From Euclidia mi (Eukaryota > Arthropoda > Insecta > Lepidoptera > Erebidae), in assembly GCA_944739405.2 (NCBI GenBank), contig OX123183.2, positions 97,602,729-97,666,728 of the forward strand: DNA of 64,000 nucleotides. Direction: 5' to 3'. This document shows, piece by piece, positions 47,201-55,402 of the stretch. Under the pieces are notes generated by a model. The model did not search any database and was not told the DNA's origin. It was given only the letters and a program-made list of their open reading frames with translations. The position numbers and the translations under genes were made by a program. The stretch's first letter is position 1. Every line of letters starts with the position of its first letter.

Positions 47201-47852
47201 TTTGCACAACGGGACAAGTCAGAAGAAATGAACGTTAGTGGATGGGGCGCTAATTCCACATGCGTTATCTCATCCAAGTGGCAACCTGTGCAGTGGCTGC
47301 TTAACTTTGTCGACTTATTACGAACGGCAAGCCAAGTCACTAGGTGCTACACTACTAGGTGTCCACTGAAGTCGCACGGAAAAAAATCTAGGAGTAAAGT
47401 TTACTTACCGATCAGTTCAAAATGCAGTGGATAGTCGAAGTCGGGGTCGGAGGCGCGCACGCGGTAGATGACGGTGCCGACCGGCGCATGGTCTCAGTCC
47501 ACGGGAATGAAGAGGCAGATGTCTGGAGCACTTACCGATCAGCTCAAAATGTATAGTGGATAGTCGAAATCAGGGTCAGAGGCGCGCTCGCGGTAGATGA
47601 CGGAGCCGACCAGCGCGTGATCTACAGTCTTCGAGAATGAAAAGGGAGATGTCTGGAGCACTTACCGATCAGTTCAAAATGCAGTGGATAGTCGAAGTCG
47701 GGGTCGGAGGCGCGCACGCGGTAGATGACGGTGCCGACCGGCGCGTCGGCGGGCACCAGCACCAGGCGCATCAGCGTGCTGGGGTCGAACACCGGCTCGC
47801 CGGCGCGCGCCACCGCACACCACAACACCACCAGCGCCAAGGCGAACGTCAT
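23792..47852 (-). CDS. Cad86C: Cadherin-86C-like transmembrane cadherin (13 coding exons)
   Basis: Splicing 13 exons gives exactly 5427 nt (1808 residues). Residues 1-18 form a signal peptide. Cadherin repeats follow: EC1 about 19-145, EC2 to 246 (ends QDMPPVF), EC3 to 363 (ENSPPYF), EC4 to 480 (VNDNPPIF), EC5 to 588 (VNDNPPEF) and EC6 to about 700. Residues 705-800 resemble the ferredoxin-like membrane-adjacent domain of long cadherins. One transmembrane helix lies at about 836-859, followed by a Cys-rich juxtamembrane stretch (CCCICEGC). The cytoplasmic tail of about 945 residues has a coiled coil (about 1204-1247), two TQT motifs, a polybasic patch (about 1318-1335) and a C-terminal STSY. 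Cadherins bind calcium between repeats and mediate cell adhesion. Six repeats plus a very long tail fit insect Cad86C best. Cad99C/PCDH15-type cadherins share the PDZ-like end but have about 11 repeats. Symbol confidence is moderate. Confidence 0.85.
26280..26655 (-). other. Cadherin intron 12 with a perfect hairpin
   Basis: Contains a perfect inverted repeat (ACTTGAAGTGTGT, 6-nt loop, complement; 26324-26355) about 45 nt upstream of the exon 13 acceptor. Nothing else recognised. Confidence 0.6.
26656..26982 (-). CDS. Cadherin coding exon 12 (proximal cytoplasmic tail)
   Basis: 327 nt of charged, polar sequence (KRVIRVNSTEDDVHLVVRDK ... DNRQSFRA). Acceptor TTCTAG, donor CAAG|GTAATT, phase 2. 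It shares its phase with exon 11's donor, so skipping it would keep the frame and shorten the tail by 109 residues. Confidence 0.85.
27497..27627 (-). CDS. Cadherin coding exon 11 (transmembrane helix)
   Basis: After GLYRAESR it encodes a 24-residue hydrophobic helix (LLFWLLILLAILVALVLL...) and then ICCCICEGCPLYMPP, whose cysteines are possible palmitoylation sites. Donor CCAAG|GTAAAT, phase 2. Confidence 0.95.
27707..27908 (-). CDS. Cadherin coding exon 10 (membrane-adjacent domain, Gly/Thr linker)
   Basis: It reads EVIAVVRMTGNTAINVAKLQ, a beta-strand plus helix, then a Gly/Thr/Ser-rich stalk (NTGSGTGTNDGKSD). The donor is TCT|GTAAGT, phase 0. Confidence 0.9.
27989..28337 (-). CDS. Cadherin coding exon 9 (EC6 with basic insertion, membrane-adjacent domain)
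   Basis: The exon begins with the strand ELYLLETL, followed by a polar insertion containing HRRRRQSD, then VFVLTVRAYDLGVP of EC6. MSFIVPGVNPDKKKLEEVLS and GGKVTIIEIKPYKG look like the first half of a ferredoxin-like membrane-adjacent domain. The donor is GAAAA|GTAAGA (phase 2). Confidence 0.9.
28410..28995 (-). CDS. Cadherin coding exon 8 (EC4 end, EC5, EC6 start)
   Basis: 586 nt. It contains two perfect cadherin linkers, DVNDNPPIF and DVNDNPPEF, with the LAENVTAGT and AADDVDTG calcium-site motifs of EC5 between them and VKAVDKDAE of EC6 after. It ends AINEETG at donor ACAG|GTAAAT, phase 1. Confidence 0.95.
29387..29630 (-). CDS. Cadherin coding exon 7 (EC4)
   Basis: TTCCAG acceptor, then YISYLDENAPQG (strand A plus the calcium-binding Glu), then VNDNDAGKNGVFSLS and DYEARKSVVFQ. 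Donor CAG|GTAATT, phase 0. Confidence 0.9.
29909..30101 (-). CDS. Cadherin coding exon 6 (end of EC3)
   Basis: After TTTTCAG it completes Gly and reads EVTLERPIEEIAAISHAG, then the linker ERENSPPYFENQ. The donor is CAGTT|GTAAGT (phase 2). A GC-rich retroposon begins only about 70 bp upstream of its acceptor. Confidence 0.9.
30175..30780 (-). mobile_element. GC-rich poly-A retroposon in cadherin intron 5
   Basis: A 606-bp GC-rich block in AT-rich intron. Read on the minus strand it starts CTCCCCCGTGGGATCTCCACC-like sequence and ends in a poly-A run. It is flanked by an imperfect 13-bp duplication (30162-30174 ATGTGTCCTCATC; 30781-30793 ATGTGTTCTCTTC). The composition resembles a LINE 5' region, so it may be an internally deleted LINE or a LINE-derived SINE. 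Long overlapping frames in it (for example 30206-30673) are a by-product of GC content. Confidence 0.7.
30794..31067. other. Intron 5 sequence, nothing recognised
   Basis: AT-rich intronic DNA between two transposable elements. Confidence 0.5.
31455..31525 (+). repeat. SINE family B tail fragment
   Basis: GTGGGTGTAATATTACACCT and GGCGTGAGTCTATA match the 3' part of the family B SINE at 52396-52656. It lies inside the decayed IS630/Tc1-like element, so it inserted into it. Confidence 0.6.
31556..31890 (-). pseudogene. DDE transposase C-terminal remnant
   Basis: Minus-strand reading gives IQMLEAHGRKVVRLPPYHCE and then LNAIELM, the third-acidic-residue region of IS630/Tc1-like transposases (PPYHCELNPIEL). 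Internal stops follow (for example after IELM), then an acidic C terminus (DSDTEYDSSYES-like). The catalytic Asp residues upstream are missing. Confidence 0.65.
32274..32644 (+). mobile_element. Full-length tRNA-derived SINE (family A)
   Basis: A 371-bp copy with A-box-like ATAGCCTAGTAGAT and B-box GGTTCGAATCC, ending in a GATGATGATG run. It is framed by a 21-bp duplication with two mismatches (32253-32273 and 32645-32665). Same family and length as 6525-6893. Confidence 0.85.
32666..34743. other. Intron 5 sequence, nothing recognised
   Basis: About 2 kb of AT-rich intron without a supported exon or recognised repeat. Confidence 0.5.
34744..34870 (-). repeat. SINE family B fragment
   Basis: AGACTCACGCCTGTTTCCCC and CCCACGTAATAGGTGGCGAG match the family B body in inverted orientation. 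The tRNA-like head is missing. Confidence 0.6.
34871..37836. other. Intron 5 sequence, no exon supported
   Basis: Short frames only. GC-richer patches at 35590-35900 and 36650-36900 were read on both strands without finding a domain. Confidence 0.45.
37837..38150 (+). mobile_element. LINE 3' end (RTE-like) in intron 5
   Basis: A plus-strand frame reads RMDERRNTKGVYRARMNVNV then GRRRPRRTYVDQIGDVQKKG. This is the conserved C-terminal stretch of an insect LINE, also present at 55165-55400. A frameshift precedes EEAKEVCLNRSMWRSIVSAY-like sequence and the tail GGCGTGACGATA. 5'-truncated. Confidence 0.65.
38151..39274. other. Intron 5 sequence, nothing recognised
   Basis: AT-rich intron up to the exon 5 donor at 39274. 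Confidence 0.5.
39275..39539 (-). CDS. Cadherin coding exon 5 (end of EC2, EC3)
   Basis: It starts DPYIEVG after TTACAG and runs through VVVVVQDVQDMPPVF (the EC2-EC3 linker) and VVRVRAEDGDKG (calcium-binding DxD region). It ends at NINETSG with the donor CAG|GTAAGT (phase 1). The next intron, to exon 6, is the longest in the gene at about 9.2 kb. Confidence 0.9.
41141..41245 (+). repeat. Diverged direct repeat, copy 1
   Basis: Shares GACACGC, GCAAGTATTGAGACCACA, TTCAGAT and GTGAGCTA in the same order with 41616-41712, about 475 bp away. A local duplication inside intron 4, or two copies of one interspersed repeat. Confidence 0.55.
41616..41712 (+). repeat. Diverged direct repeat, copy 2
   Basis: Second copy of the unit at 41141-41245, with several substitutions and small gaps. 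Confidence 0.55.
42040..42240. repeat. GC-rich block, probable transposon shard
   Basis: A GC-rich island in AT-rich intron (CCCGCCATTTAATGGG; GGTTTTAGTGGGTAGTTCC; AGCCCCTATAGGGGC). The style resembles LINE untranslated regions of Lepidoptera. No coding frame and no ends could be defined. Confidence 0.35.
42765..42890 (-). CDS. Cadherin coding exon 4 (EC2)
   Basis: 126 nt, 42 codons, phase 0 at both ends (TTCCAG|GGA ... GTG|GTAAGT). It contains SPLFAIRQRR, then GPLDFEAQSMYHLTLLAV, a typical cadherin LDxE...Y.L.v.a motif. Skipping this symmetric exon would keep the frame. Confidence 0.85.
42891..43966. other. Cadherin intron 3
   Basis: Nothing recognised beyond splice sites at its ends. Confidence 0.5.
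43967..44050 (-). CDS. Cadherin coding exon 3 (start of EC2)
   Basis: 84 nt, 28 codons, phase 0 at both ends (TTTGCAG|GAC ... TGG|GTAAGT). The sequence DAKRGTDLEIVIARKN forms the first EC2 strands. Confidence 0.85.
44051..45581. other. Cadherin intron 2 with a perfect hairpin
   Basis: Contains a perfect 15-bp inverted repeat with a 5-nt loop at 45347-45381 (ATTGCCGTTGTTAAT and its complement). No exon seen. Confidence 0.55.
45582..45826 (-). CDS. Cadherin coding exon 2 (rest of EC1)
   Basis: The acceptor CTCCAG joins phase 1 to complete the Gly codon. The exon reads QMGRLDIGVETLPCTRYNSV and ends at HQPGIVLVPE, with the donor GAG|GTAAGT (phase 0). Two cysteines in LPCTRYNSVC could form a short disulfide loop. 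This EC1 is divergent and lacks a standard DxNDNxP linker. Confidence 0.85.
46153..46294. mobile_element. Fold-back/MITE-like element
   Basis: Two 30-nt inverted arms (46153-46182 and 46265-46294; TACAAAATAATTTAACGGG against its complement, two mismatches overall) enclose an 82-bp core. The core has its own short hairpin CGCTCG...CGAGCG. No clear target-site duplication, so the superfamily is open. Confidence 0.6.
46733..46815 (-). mobile_element. SINE family C head fragment
   Basis: On the minus strand it starts ACTGCCTCTGTGGTCCTGGG (A-box region) and contains TCGGGTTCGATTCCCGGG (B-box). It is nearly identical to the head of the longer copy ending at 48310. Only the tRNA-like part is present. 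Confidence 0.7.
47404..47530 (-). repeat. Tandem copy of exon 1 end plus donor (copy A)
   Basis: The first 84 bp (47404-47487) are identical to 47661-47744, the real exon 1 end with its GTAAG donor. About 43 bp of intron-like sequence follow before the next unit. Unit length is 127 bp. Confidence 0.9.
47531..47660 (-). repeat. Tandem copy of exon 1 end plus donor (copy B)
   Basis: A 130-bp unit, more diverged than copy A. It keeps the CTTACC donor complement, but a 2-nt insertion shifts the frame into a TGA just before the splice site. It ends with GATGTCTGGAGCA, also present at the end of copy A. Confidence 0.9.
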
Positions 47853-47853
47853 C
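47666..47853 (-). CDS. Cadherin coding exon 1 (signal peptide, start of EC1)
   Basis: The acceptor TTTGCAG is followed by one base and then the ATG at 47852, so translation starts at the very beginning of an internal exon. MTFALALVVLWCAVARAG is a clear signal peptide. VFDPSTL and the EC1 strands VGTVIYRVRASDPDFDYPL follow. The donor is ATCG|GTAAGT (phase 1). An upstream in-frame ATG at 47867 would lie in the intron and is not used. The exon's last 79 bases plus the donor are repeated twice more downstream in the gene. Confidence 0.85.
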
Positions 47854-47934
47854 CTGCAAACAACCACATATTACGTTAATAACGAATTTTTATAGAATTT
47901 CTTCTTAGAAAAGAAACAAAAGTACTGAGACAGG

Positions 47935-48310
47935 TGTACCTATCCGAATGTGATGTCCCGACCGATTTCGGCCACGGCGGCTTGTCTATATATGAGACTT
48001 CTCAACTGCGCGGGACATATTATAGTGCACAAGTGTGTGCGCATACACAAGTGCACTCTCTATTCCCTCATTCTCATAATCCGATGGGACGCCACAAGCG
48101 ACACGACCGGAGAGAGATTGGGCGCAGGACTAACGGCTTAACGTGCTTTCCGAGACACGGGGGTGTGACACCGCCAACTCCCTGACTCCGAACTTCTATT
48201 GGATAATTCCTAACACAAAACCCAATATCACTTTTTGTTCGACCCGGGAATCGAACCCGAGACCTCGTGATCCGCAGTCGCTTACACTACCGCAGGACCA
48301 CAGAGGCAGT
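47935..48310 (-). mobile_element. tRNA-derived SINE (family C), long copy
   Basis: The head at 48226-48310 (minus strand) has B-box TCGGGTTCGATTCCC and A-box-like sequence. The body runs through AACCCGGTGTC-type sequence to CCGACCGATTTCGGCCACGG at the other end. It lies only about 80 bp upstream of the cadherin exon 1 acceptor, inside the presumed 5' intron. Confidence 0.65.
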
Positions 48311-51300
48311 CTCCGAAATGTATTTTCATTGCGTAATACCCTATTCTATAATTATTATTATAAGCCTAATTTGTGTCCCCTATCCTATTAGGAGGTGTTC
48401 AAAACATCCCGCAATCTCCTCTTTTTGTATAAGAAGTCAAAACAATCAATTATCAAAAATACATGTACGCCAAAGTTTGCTTGTAAAGATGACCTTTTGT
48501 ATGCATATTTTTTAAAATGTGCTGAACCTTTTCGGAAAAACATGGAGGCTATTGAATTATAACAACCAGTCATGTAGTGACATTATATTTTTAAGGACAA
48601 TTTTCGATGAGAGCAATTATTTTTGTAAATCCCTTCGCCTAAACTAATCAAATCCTTGTGTTATGTATAGTAGGTACAATAATAATCAATATTGGGTTAC
48701 AATTTGCATTTCCGAATCTACACTTCGCCTAACCTAACATGAAGTACAACTACCTCAGTATTCGTAAGGTAATTTAAAGTATTGAAGCAACACGAACTAT
48801 TGTTATCCGTAACATGGAAGTGCATCATCAATACAAGATAGAATTCTAGCCAATAATTTCTACCTAACGAAGGATTTCCTTATAGAAAGGTAATGATCAG
48901 GTGGTCCATTTCTATCATTTTGAACGCTCGAGCCAATTTATAACACTTATAATATTTAATTGTAATTTATTTTCGTCGTTTATCTCGTCAAGACGTAAGA
49001 ACTGTAGGCGATATTAATTTCAAGCGCACTGAAACCGCTCGAAGCCTTAATCAATGACTTGCGTCATGTAATATTCATAAGTTAACTAATTGTTCAAATG
49101 AGTTTAAGTCGAAACCGACAGCAGGAGTTGTTCAGTTATAAATTTATAATATTTTGTGTGCTAAGATTATTATGAATAAAGAGTAAAAGTTCGTATTCCA
49201 GTTAAGGGAATTGCATTCGTTTCAATAAAACATTATAATTTATTATGTTAAATTATTCAGTTCCAGAAGTAAAAATTTCATAAAATTCCAACCAAAGGCC
49301 AATTCTCGTTTATATGACATTGAAACTATATTTTGAACGAAATGAGATTAGACTTTGAATTTACTCAGAATCGGTATTCTGCTAACTATCGTCTAATTTG
49401 ACTTCAAATAGTTCGATTGTTCAATTAATGATCTAGTCACAATAATATTTCAATAACATTAAAAAATCAGTTAATTTAGGAGAATACATTTTGTGACATG
49501 ATTCTTCTTTGAGCAAACCGGTAGTGATTACGTGTAGTAATGTGTATCACAAAACAAGTAGCAAAGTGAAATAAGTAATGGAGTACATACACATCATACT
49601 GATCGTAGCAAAAAAGTTAAGTTTGGTTCATAATCCCTTTGCTTTGGTAAATCATCTTAATACAATCATCATACATAATGACCTGAATACACGCACATAA
49701 TAATCATATACATATTTGTTTTATCAGAAAAATGTACGGAAAAAAATGTGAAATTGAAAATAATTAGGATTGAGATTAGATTTGCAGAGTTTATATGCTC
49801 ACAGTTATGAAAATTTGTGGACAGTTGTAGGACTCTTCCTCTTTGCAGAAAAATGTTGAAGTAAGTTTAAAAGAAACATTAGCAAGTCTTGTAACAAAAA
49901 TCTCTTTTCGTACATCATTATCTCATATAACTTTTATATTCGCAAAAAGGAAACACAGTAACGAAGTGGCTGTCGCTTGGCCTTCATATCAATCAAAGTT
50001 TCGCCGTTGAAACCAAGAGTCAACTCAACAAACTCACGGACAAGTTTGAAAACAAGATTTTGCAGCGACCCACTTAGTTATCGAGCTATAACTAACTTAC
50101 TAAATAATATTTCGAGTAACAGAAATCAAAAGTTTCTCTGCGTATGATCTAAGTATATTATTATTATTACAAAGCTAGGGTGCGGACAAACCCGAGGCAT
50201 TAGATTATAAATTGCCTGTGCTTCATGATATTCTTGGGATCGGCGTTTCGACCGCAAAACTGACATAGCAACGCTTGCGAAAGGGAAAATTGTGTTATGA
50301 AATCATTTCGCCGCTTCTGTGTGGACCAGGAAGTAACCGCTCTTTATAGCCTGACTAGTAATAACCCGTTTAGGGATGCTATCAACTCAATTTTATTTTA
50401 ATTTCATACGCAACCTGCATTTCTAATCTTTTCATTGTGGCATAGAATACCTACGATTATGCAGGTGCTGCGGCTTTCGTATTACAACAGCACGCTTGTA
50501 GGCGTTTCACTGTCTTATTTTAAACAAATACCTACAATAGACAACAGTACCTACATCACTATTTTTTGTATCGTTCACGAACTACTTAAAGGCAAAGTAA
50601 AGTGCTTTAACCAAAGTATATCCATTCGAGTGGTGTCTGTTAGTACGTTATCTACAGCGCTGCAGTTGTGTAAGTAACACCAAGTACGAACAAGTTCACT
50701 GGCACGTTAACACGGAACATGTCTAACTTCGGAACTTTTCGATAAACATTTCGCTAATAAAATATTGTGAGGAAAATTGGCAGAGTGAAAGTAATATGTA
50801 TCGAATTTCACTCACTGAACCAATTTAACGGAATAATAGGATGAGAATATATTTCACTTTTATGAAAATCAATCGACTGCGAAGATCGAATGTAGAAACC
50901 ATAAATATCGTCCAGACGTTTGTGTAGCAATTATTCAGTAGTAAAAGTTATTGCCTGTCGGTAGTAAAGCTAGAGAGAATTTTAGCTGCGAATCTCCAGG
51001 AAAGAAGACGAATGTGAAAGCACCTAGAGTCTAGAGTCTGATTTAAGTGAACGAGTTTCAGAAAGCGTCACATCGGCGGTATTTCCGTGTGGCGGCGCGA
51101 ACCAAGGTGAAATATTTGTCTGACGCGAACGCCCGCCGTCTGTGACACTAAATCTTATCGCGTGCTCAACCCGGACTGTGAACTACACTACATCTAGCCC
51201 TAGATATCGACAACATTTTGATATACATTTAAATAATACGAACAGGAAAATTTTACCATGATCCCTGCTGTTAAAGTAAATAACAGTGTATTAAAATAGA

Positions 51301-52386
51301 TATACATAACCGTTGCTTCTAATGCCAATTAAAGTCATTTCGGGAAGACAGAGAGCTATTACTGCCATTCGATCATTCGGGAAAGCACAGGAACGCAATT
51401 AAGGTATCATTATCTCAGCGTCCACGCGGACCGAGAATCCAGCTTTAAATCATCTCACTGTTCGTTTATCTTTGACATTAATACGAGCTTTATGTTATGG
51501 TAATGTGTATCCTTCGAGGAATACCTTTTGTGTTTTCTCAGGTAAAGATTGCGGTGAACATTTGTCGGTTAAACAACAAATCAACCGACTCCAACATTGT
51601 GCTGTTTATTTATAACTATGTACCCATAAAAAGTTATAGGCGTCAAGTACAGAAATGGTAAGGAGTACTGCAATCGTAGTGGAATATCATTTGTCATTGT
51701 TATTTACGAGTGTTTCTCGGTTTGAAGTGGGAAGTAGCGGTGTATGGGCCCGGGGGCGGCGAGCGGCTCGGCGGCGTCATCGTCAGGCGAGCCCCTAACA
51801 GCGGGAGATATGCGGCAAAAATGGTAGGAGCACGATGTCGCCTGACCTGACACAACGCGTAATAAAGCACTGGTCCGTTTTGGTCACGGCACCCATTACC
51901 ATAACACTGAGTGTGTGAGGAGAGGACGTGAGCCTCCGCTACTCCGGCTCTCCGGCTCTCCGCCACATCGCCGACAGATAGCCTCGCCTCGTGCTTATTA
52001 TAAATTCTAATATACGATCTCGTAACAACGCAACATTATGCGCTGCCGATCGATTTGTAAAGATACCGGGTCATGGTTCCCGCCCGGAGCCACACCACCT
52101 TTTCACCCATAAAATTTTATTGTTAATTTACTTTGTTTATAACCTCGACTATGGTGAAGTCGGATCGTATGGAGAGGAATAAAACGGGCGAATTGTTTAT
52201 GTTGTAAATGATACTACCGAGAACCGACGGATCAATTTACTAAACCGAAATCGTAGTAAGTCAGTCAAGTCCTCGCAGCGGATTAACTGCCTAATCCCAT
52301 ATTGGATAGGTGTTAAGTAAAGCCCGGCTTAACATAATGCGATCCAGAGTTCTTTTTTTGCCGTGTGGTTAATTTATGTGAGAGTT
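48311..52386. other. Upstream region of the cadherin gene, no exon placed
   Basis: It probably contains part of the first intron, and possibly the non-coding first exon and promoter, because coding exon 1 has an acceptor immediately before its ATG. GC-rich patches at 51070-51170 and 51735-51960 are the best candidates for such sequence, but no feature of the sequence settles this. Confidence 0.35.
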
Positions 52387-52395
52387 TATTCACAG

Positions 52396-52656
52396 GCTGC
52401 CTCGTTGGTCTCGCGGCATAAATGTGCGCATGGGATTGGGAGGACTCGTGTTCGATTCCCGGGTCGGGCAAAGTGTTATTGGGTTTTTCCGTAAGGAAAT
52501 TCTCAGTTACAGCATGGAGTCTGGTAACGTGCCCAGTACGGCAATAGGCTCGCCACCTATTACGTGGGACCTAAAAATTCATGGCGAAATGTGGGTGTAA
52601 TATTACACCTCTGCCTACCCCTTCGGGTATACAGTCGTGAGTCTATATAAAAAAAA
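52396..52656 (+). mobile_element. Full-length tRNA-derived SINE (family B)
   Basis: Starts GCTGCCTCGTTGGTCTCGCG (A-box region) with B-box TGTTCGATTCCCGGG. The body has CACCTATTACGTGGGACC and GTGTAATATTACACCTC, with an A-rich end. Flanked by a 9-bp duplication TATTCACAG (52387-52395 and 52657-52665). Confidence 0.85.
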
Positions 52657-52665
52657 TATTCACAG

Positions 52666-52848
52666 TAGGTATTTAGGTTACTGGTTAACCGATTATATCG
52701 TGGAACATTCTCATTGACCTTCTCGACTGTGGCGTGTTGGTCAATAATATCGATTCCGCTCGCATCAATAATGTACTGAACTAAATAGAACTTTAAATAA
52801 AACTAATGAGGTTACAGCTTAATAGTGGGTCGCCAATTATTATATTAC
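52666..52848. other. Spacer, nothing recognised
   Basis: Short AT-rich spacer between two repeats. Confidence 0.5.
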
Positions 52849-53056
52849 TAGAGGACGCCAGCAGCTACGCCTGCATTTTTTATAAATTTACCCGTTTTGG
52901 CCGATCCCGTGGGAATTTCGGGAAATCCCTTCTTAGTGCACCCCTACGGTCCCCAAGGAACATACATGCCAAATTTCAGCTTCCTGCGCCCAATAGTTTC
53001 GGCTGTAGCGTGTCTGTTAGTCAGTCAGTAACGCAAGGATTTTATATATTAAGATT
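52849..53056 (+). repeat. Interspersed repeat shard (Helitron-like style)
   Basis: The order CCGTGGGAATTTCGGGAAA, a CCAAATTTCAGCTTCCTGCG-like stretch, GTCAGTCAGTAACGCAAGGA, TTTTATATATTAAGAT matches a widespread insect repeat pattern. It contains no real gene. The open frame over it is accidental. Confidence 0.45.
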
Positions 53057-55164
53057 ATCATTTTCTTTCATTAGACATCACTGAGACTGACTGTTACCTT
53101 AATAAATCATATCACACGATTTATTTATGCATTTATTTAAAAGGCAGGATATTCTAATTCTGTATCATTTCTATAATCACCGTGTTTAATTAGAATTTGT
53201 TATCACTTAAGCTTCAAACTGTGCTTAGCAACAATAGCTGTGACATAACTATCAGCCGCAAATATTAGCAAGCACATGCCACGCACTGCACCAAATATGT
53301 ATTAGGAAACTACGAGCACCACTAAGATGGCAAATATTATATCTTCCTTACGGTTAATGAAGATATTGTGCAAGATAATAATCTACTAAAATAGAGTAAC
53401 AGTTACCGGGAAATTGTATCGGTGCAAGAAGCTCGCAGAACTTATTAAACTTTATTAATGTCGGGCACTTAATCATGACCCCTTAAGGGGGTATCGTGGT
53501 GCGGTAAATCTGGACAAAAACGTAATTTTATAGCGAGAATCACGCGAACTGACCCCTGTGACCCCATTAACTTGGTATGGTGGCTTAACTTAGCTAGTTC
53601 CCACTGAACTCTGCTATATTATCAGTAATTTATATAAAAACTTGATTACTAAATAAGGTTTAGACAGTCCATTGTTGTGGTACGATACCTTCGATTTATT
53701 TAGAAGTTAGCCTGTATTTTATGTTATAGGCAGAGGTTAGCTTGGTTGAGCACGTTTATTATTAACGGTGTCTTGTGAATTCAATGTTCCATACAAATTT
53801 TGGACCACCTTCAGGCCTTAATCATCTAGAAATAGTTTACAAGGCATGAATTCACAACCTCATAAAAGTAAACTTAATCTCTTAGAAGGAGTTTATATAA
53901 TAATATATAAAAAGAAAAAAAATATTCGGAATCTATGGAGACCTCTGTCACGATAAAGAATCCTAATATATTGTTACAAAGAGCATTCAGACATAGAACA
54001 GTTATTTGTTCCAAGTCTACGTGTATTTTTATGTTCGTGATTCCAATGTTTCCACCGCGGGCACTTTATAAACATTGTTATCACGGACGTTAAGTACATG
54101 GAGCTTTCTTTAAGAAAGGAACTTTTTATACGTCCACTAGTTAAATGGTTTCCTCGTTGGTTGAATCTTCAGCCACAGTCTAATATTTATACTGTGCTTC
54201 AGCCATAATGAAACTAGTCATAGTTTATAGTATTCATTACCGAATAGTATTATTTACGGGCAGTGACATATTTCTGCTTGGTATTTTAGCTCAGTGAAAC
54301 AAAGTTCAACATATAAATTTTAAGGGTTAAAGTGAACAGTTATAATCTTTTTGTTCCGCGAAAAACAAATTGACTAACCAATTAGTTGTAGCTTCCAAAG
54401 AAGCTTATTTTAACAAAAAGGTTTGACGTTTGAAAACGGTTGTTCCGAACAAAATGGCCTCAATAATCTGTGATGGATATGAAGTCCAGTAACTAACTTT
54501 TGTTCCCAACTCGCGCTGTTCCGGGGAAACAATTAATTTCTGCCAAAAGTGATTTGTATCCCTTTATTATTTTAAGTCAGTGGACCGATTTATTAAAATG
54601 ATAATGAACACGTTAAAATAAACAAGGCACTTATTCAAATAACGATATCGTAAATGTGAATTTTAAATGGCGTTTTATTTATTGCATAAGTTGATATGCG
54701 GGTTTGCCAGGGGAATGGCGGTAATAGCAATAGGCCCAATAAAATTTTATTGCGAAGCTATCAGATGCAGGTAAACAAACTATGTAGGTATTGGGTAACG
54801 AGGTCTCAATAAAAATGCTCCAGATATAACTGATTAATAGCATATTCAATAACATTTTTATATCGTATCGGATTATTTGGTACGGAGTTATAAAATGTGG
54901 CAGTAACTTTTTCAAATTTATCAAAAATGTCTGCGATAACCAATAAAAGTGTTCTTGAAATTGGAATAAAATTAAATAAAGTAGTAAACGGCAAATTGGT
55001 TGTCAACTGTGAACAATATTTATTTTCTTCCTAAATAGATTTAGATTTAGTTTTTAAAACAATACATTACATAATTCTGTTTTAACTACATGGATGCAAA
55101 AGTCGTTACTGCCTAGGCTCTTAGCGTTTTTGGCTTTATTTATACTTTCAACGATATTTAAGGC
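53057..55164. other. Non-coding stretch, no gene recognised
   Basis: AT-rich DNA without supported coding sequence. Confidence 0.5.
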
Positions 55165-55402
55165 AAGTTCGAATGGGACAGGACGAAGGGGAAGACCTAG
55201 GCGGACGTTCTCTGACCAGATTGAAGACATCCTAAAAAAAGGACAAGTCAGAAGTACCCTAAACAGAAGAGCATGCATGAGAAACTTGATGAGAGTGAAT
55301 GAAGCAAGAGAGGTATGTCAGGATCGTTGCAAATGGCGTTCCGTAGTCTCTGCCTACCCCTCCGGGAAACAGGCGTGAGTCTATTTATGTATGTATGTAT
55401 GT
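55165..55402 (+). mobile_element. LINE 3' end (RTE-like) with TATG repeat
   Basis: A plus-strand frame reads GRRGRPRRTFSDQIEDILKK then RRACMRNLMRVNEAREVCQD and KWRSVVSAYPSGKQA. This is the same C-terminal block as 37837-38150 but with the frame better kept. It ends GGCGTGAGTCTATTTATG and a (TATG)n run. 5'-truncated. Confidence 0.7.

Larger units (their letters stand above)
45827..47403. other. Cadherin intron 1, distal part
   Basis: Holds a fold-back element (46153-46294) and a SINE head (46733-46815). No exon supported. Confidence 0.5.

Noticed and set aside
47637..47879. Plus-strand frame over cadherin exon 1
   Set aside because: Shadow of the signal-peptide exon on the opposite strand, created by its GC content.
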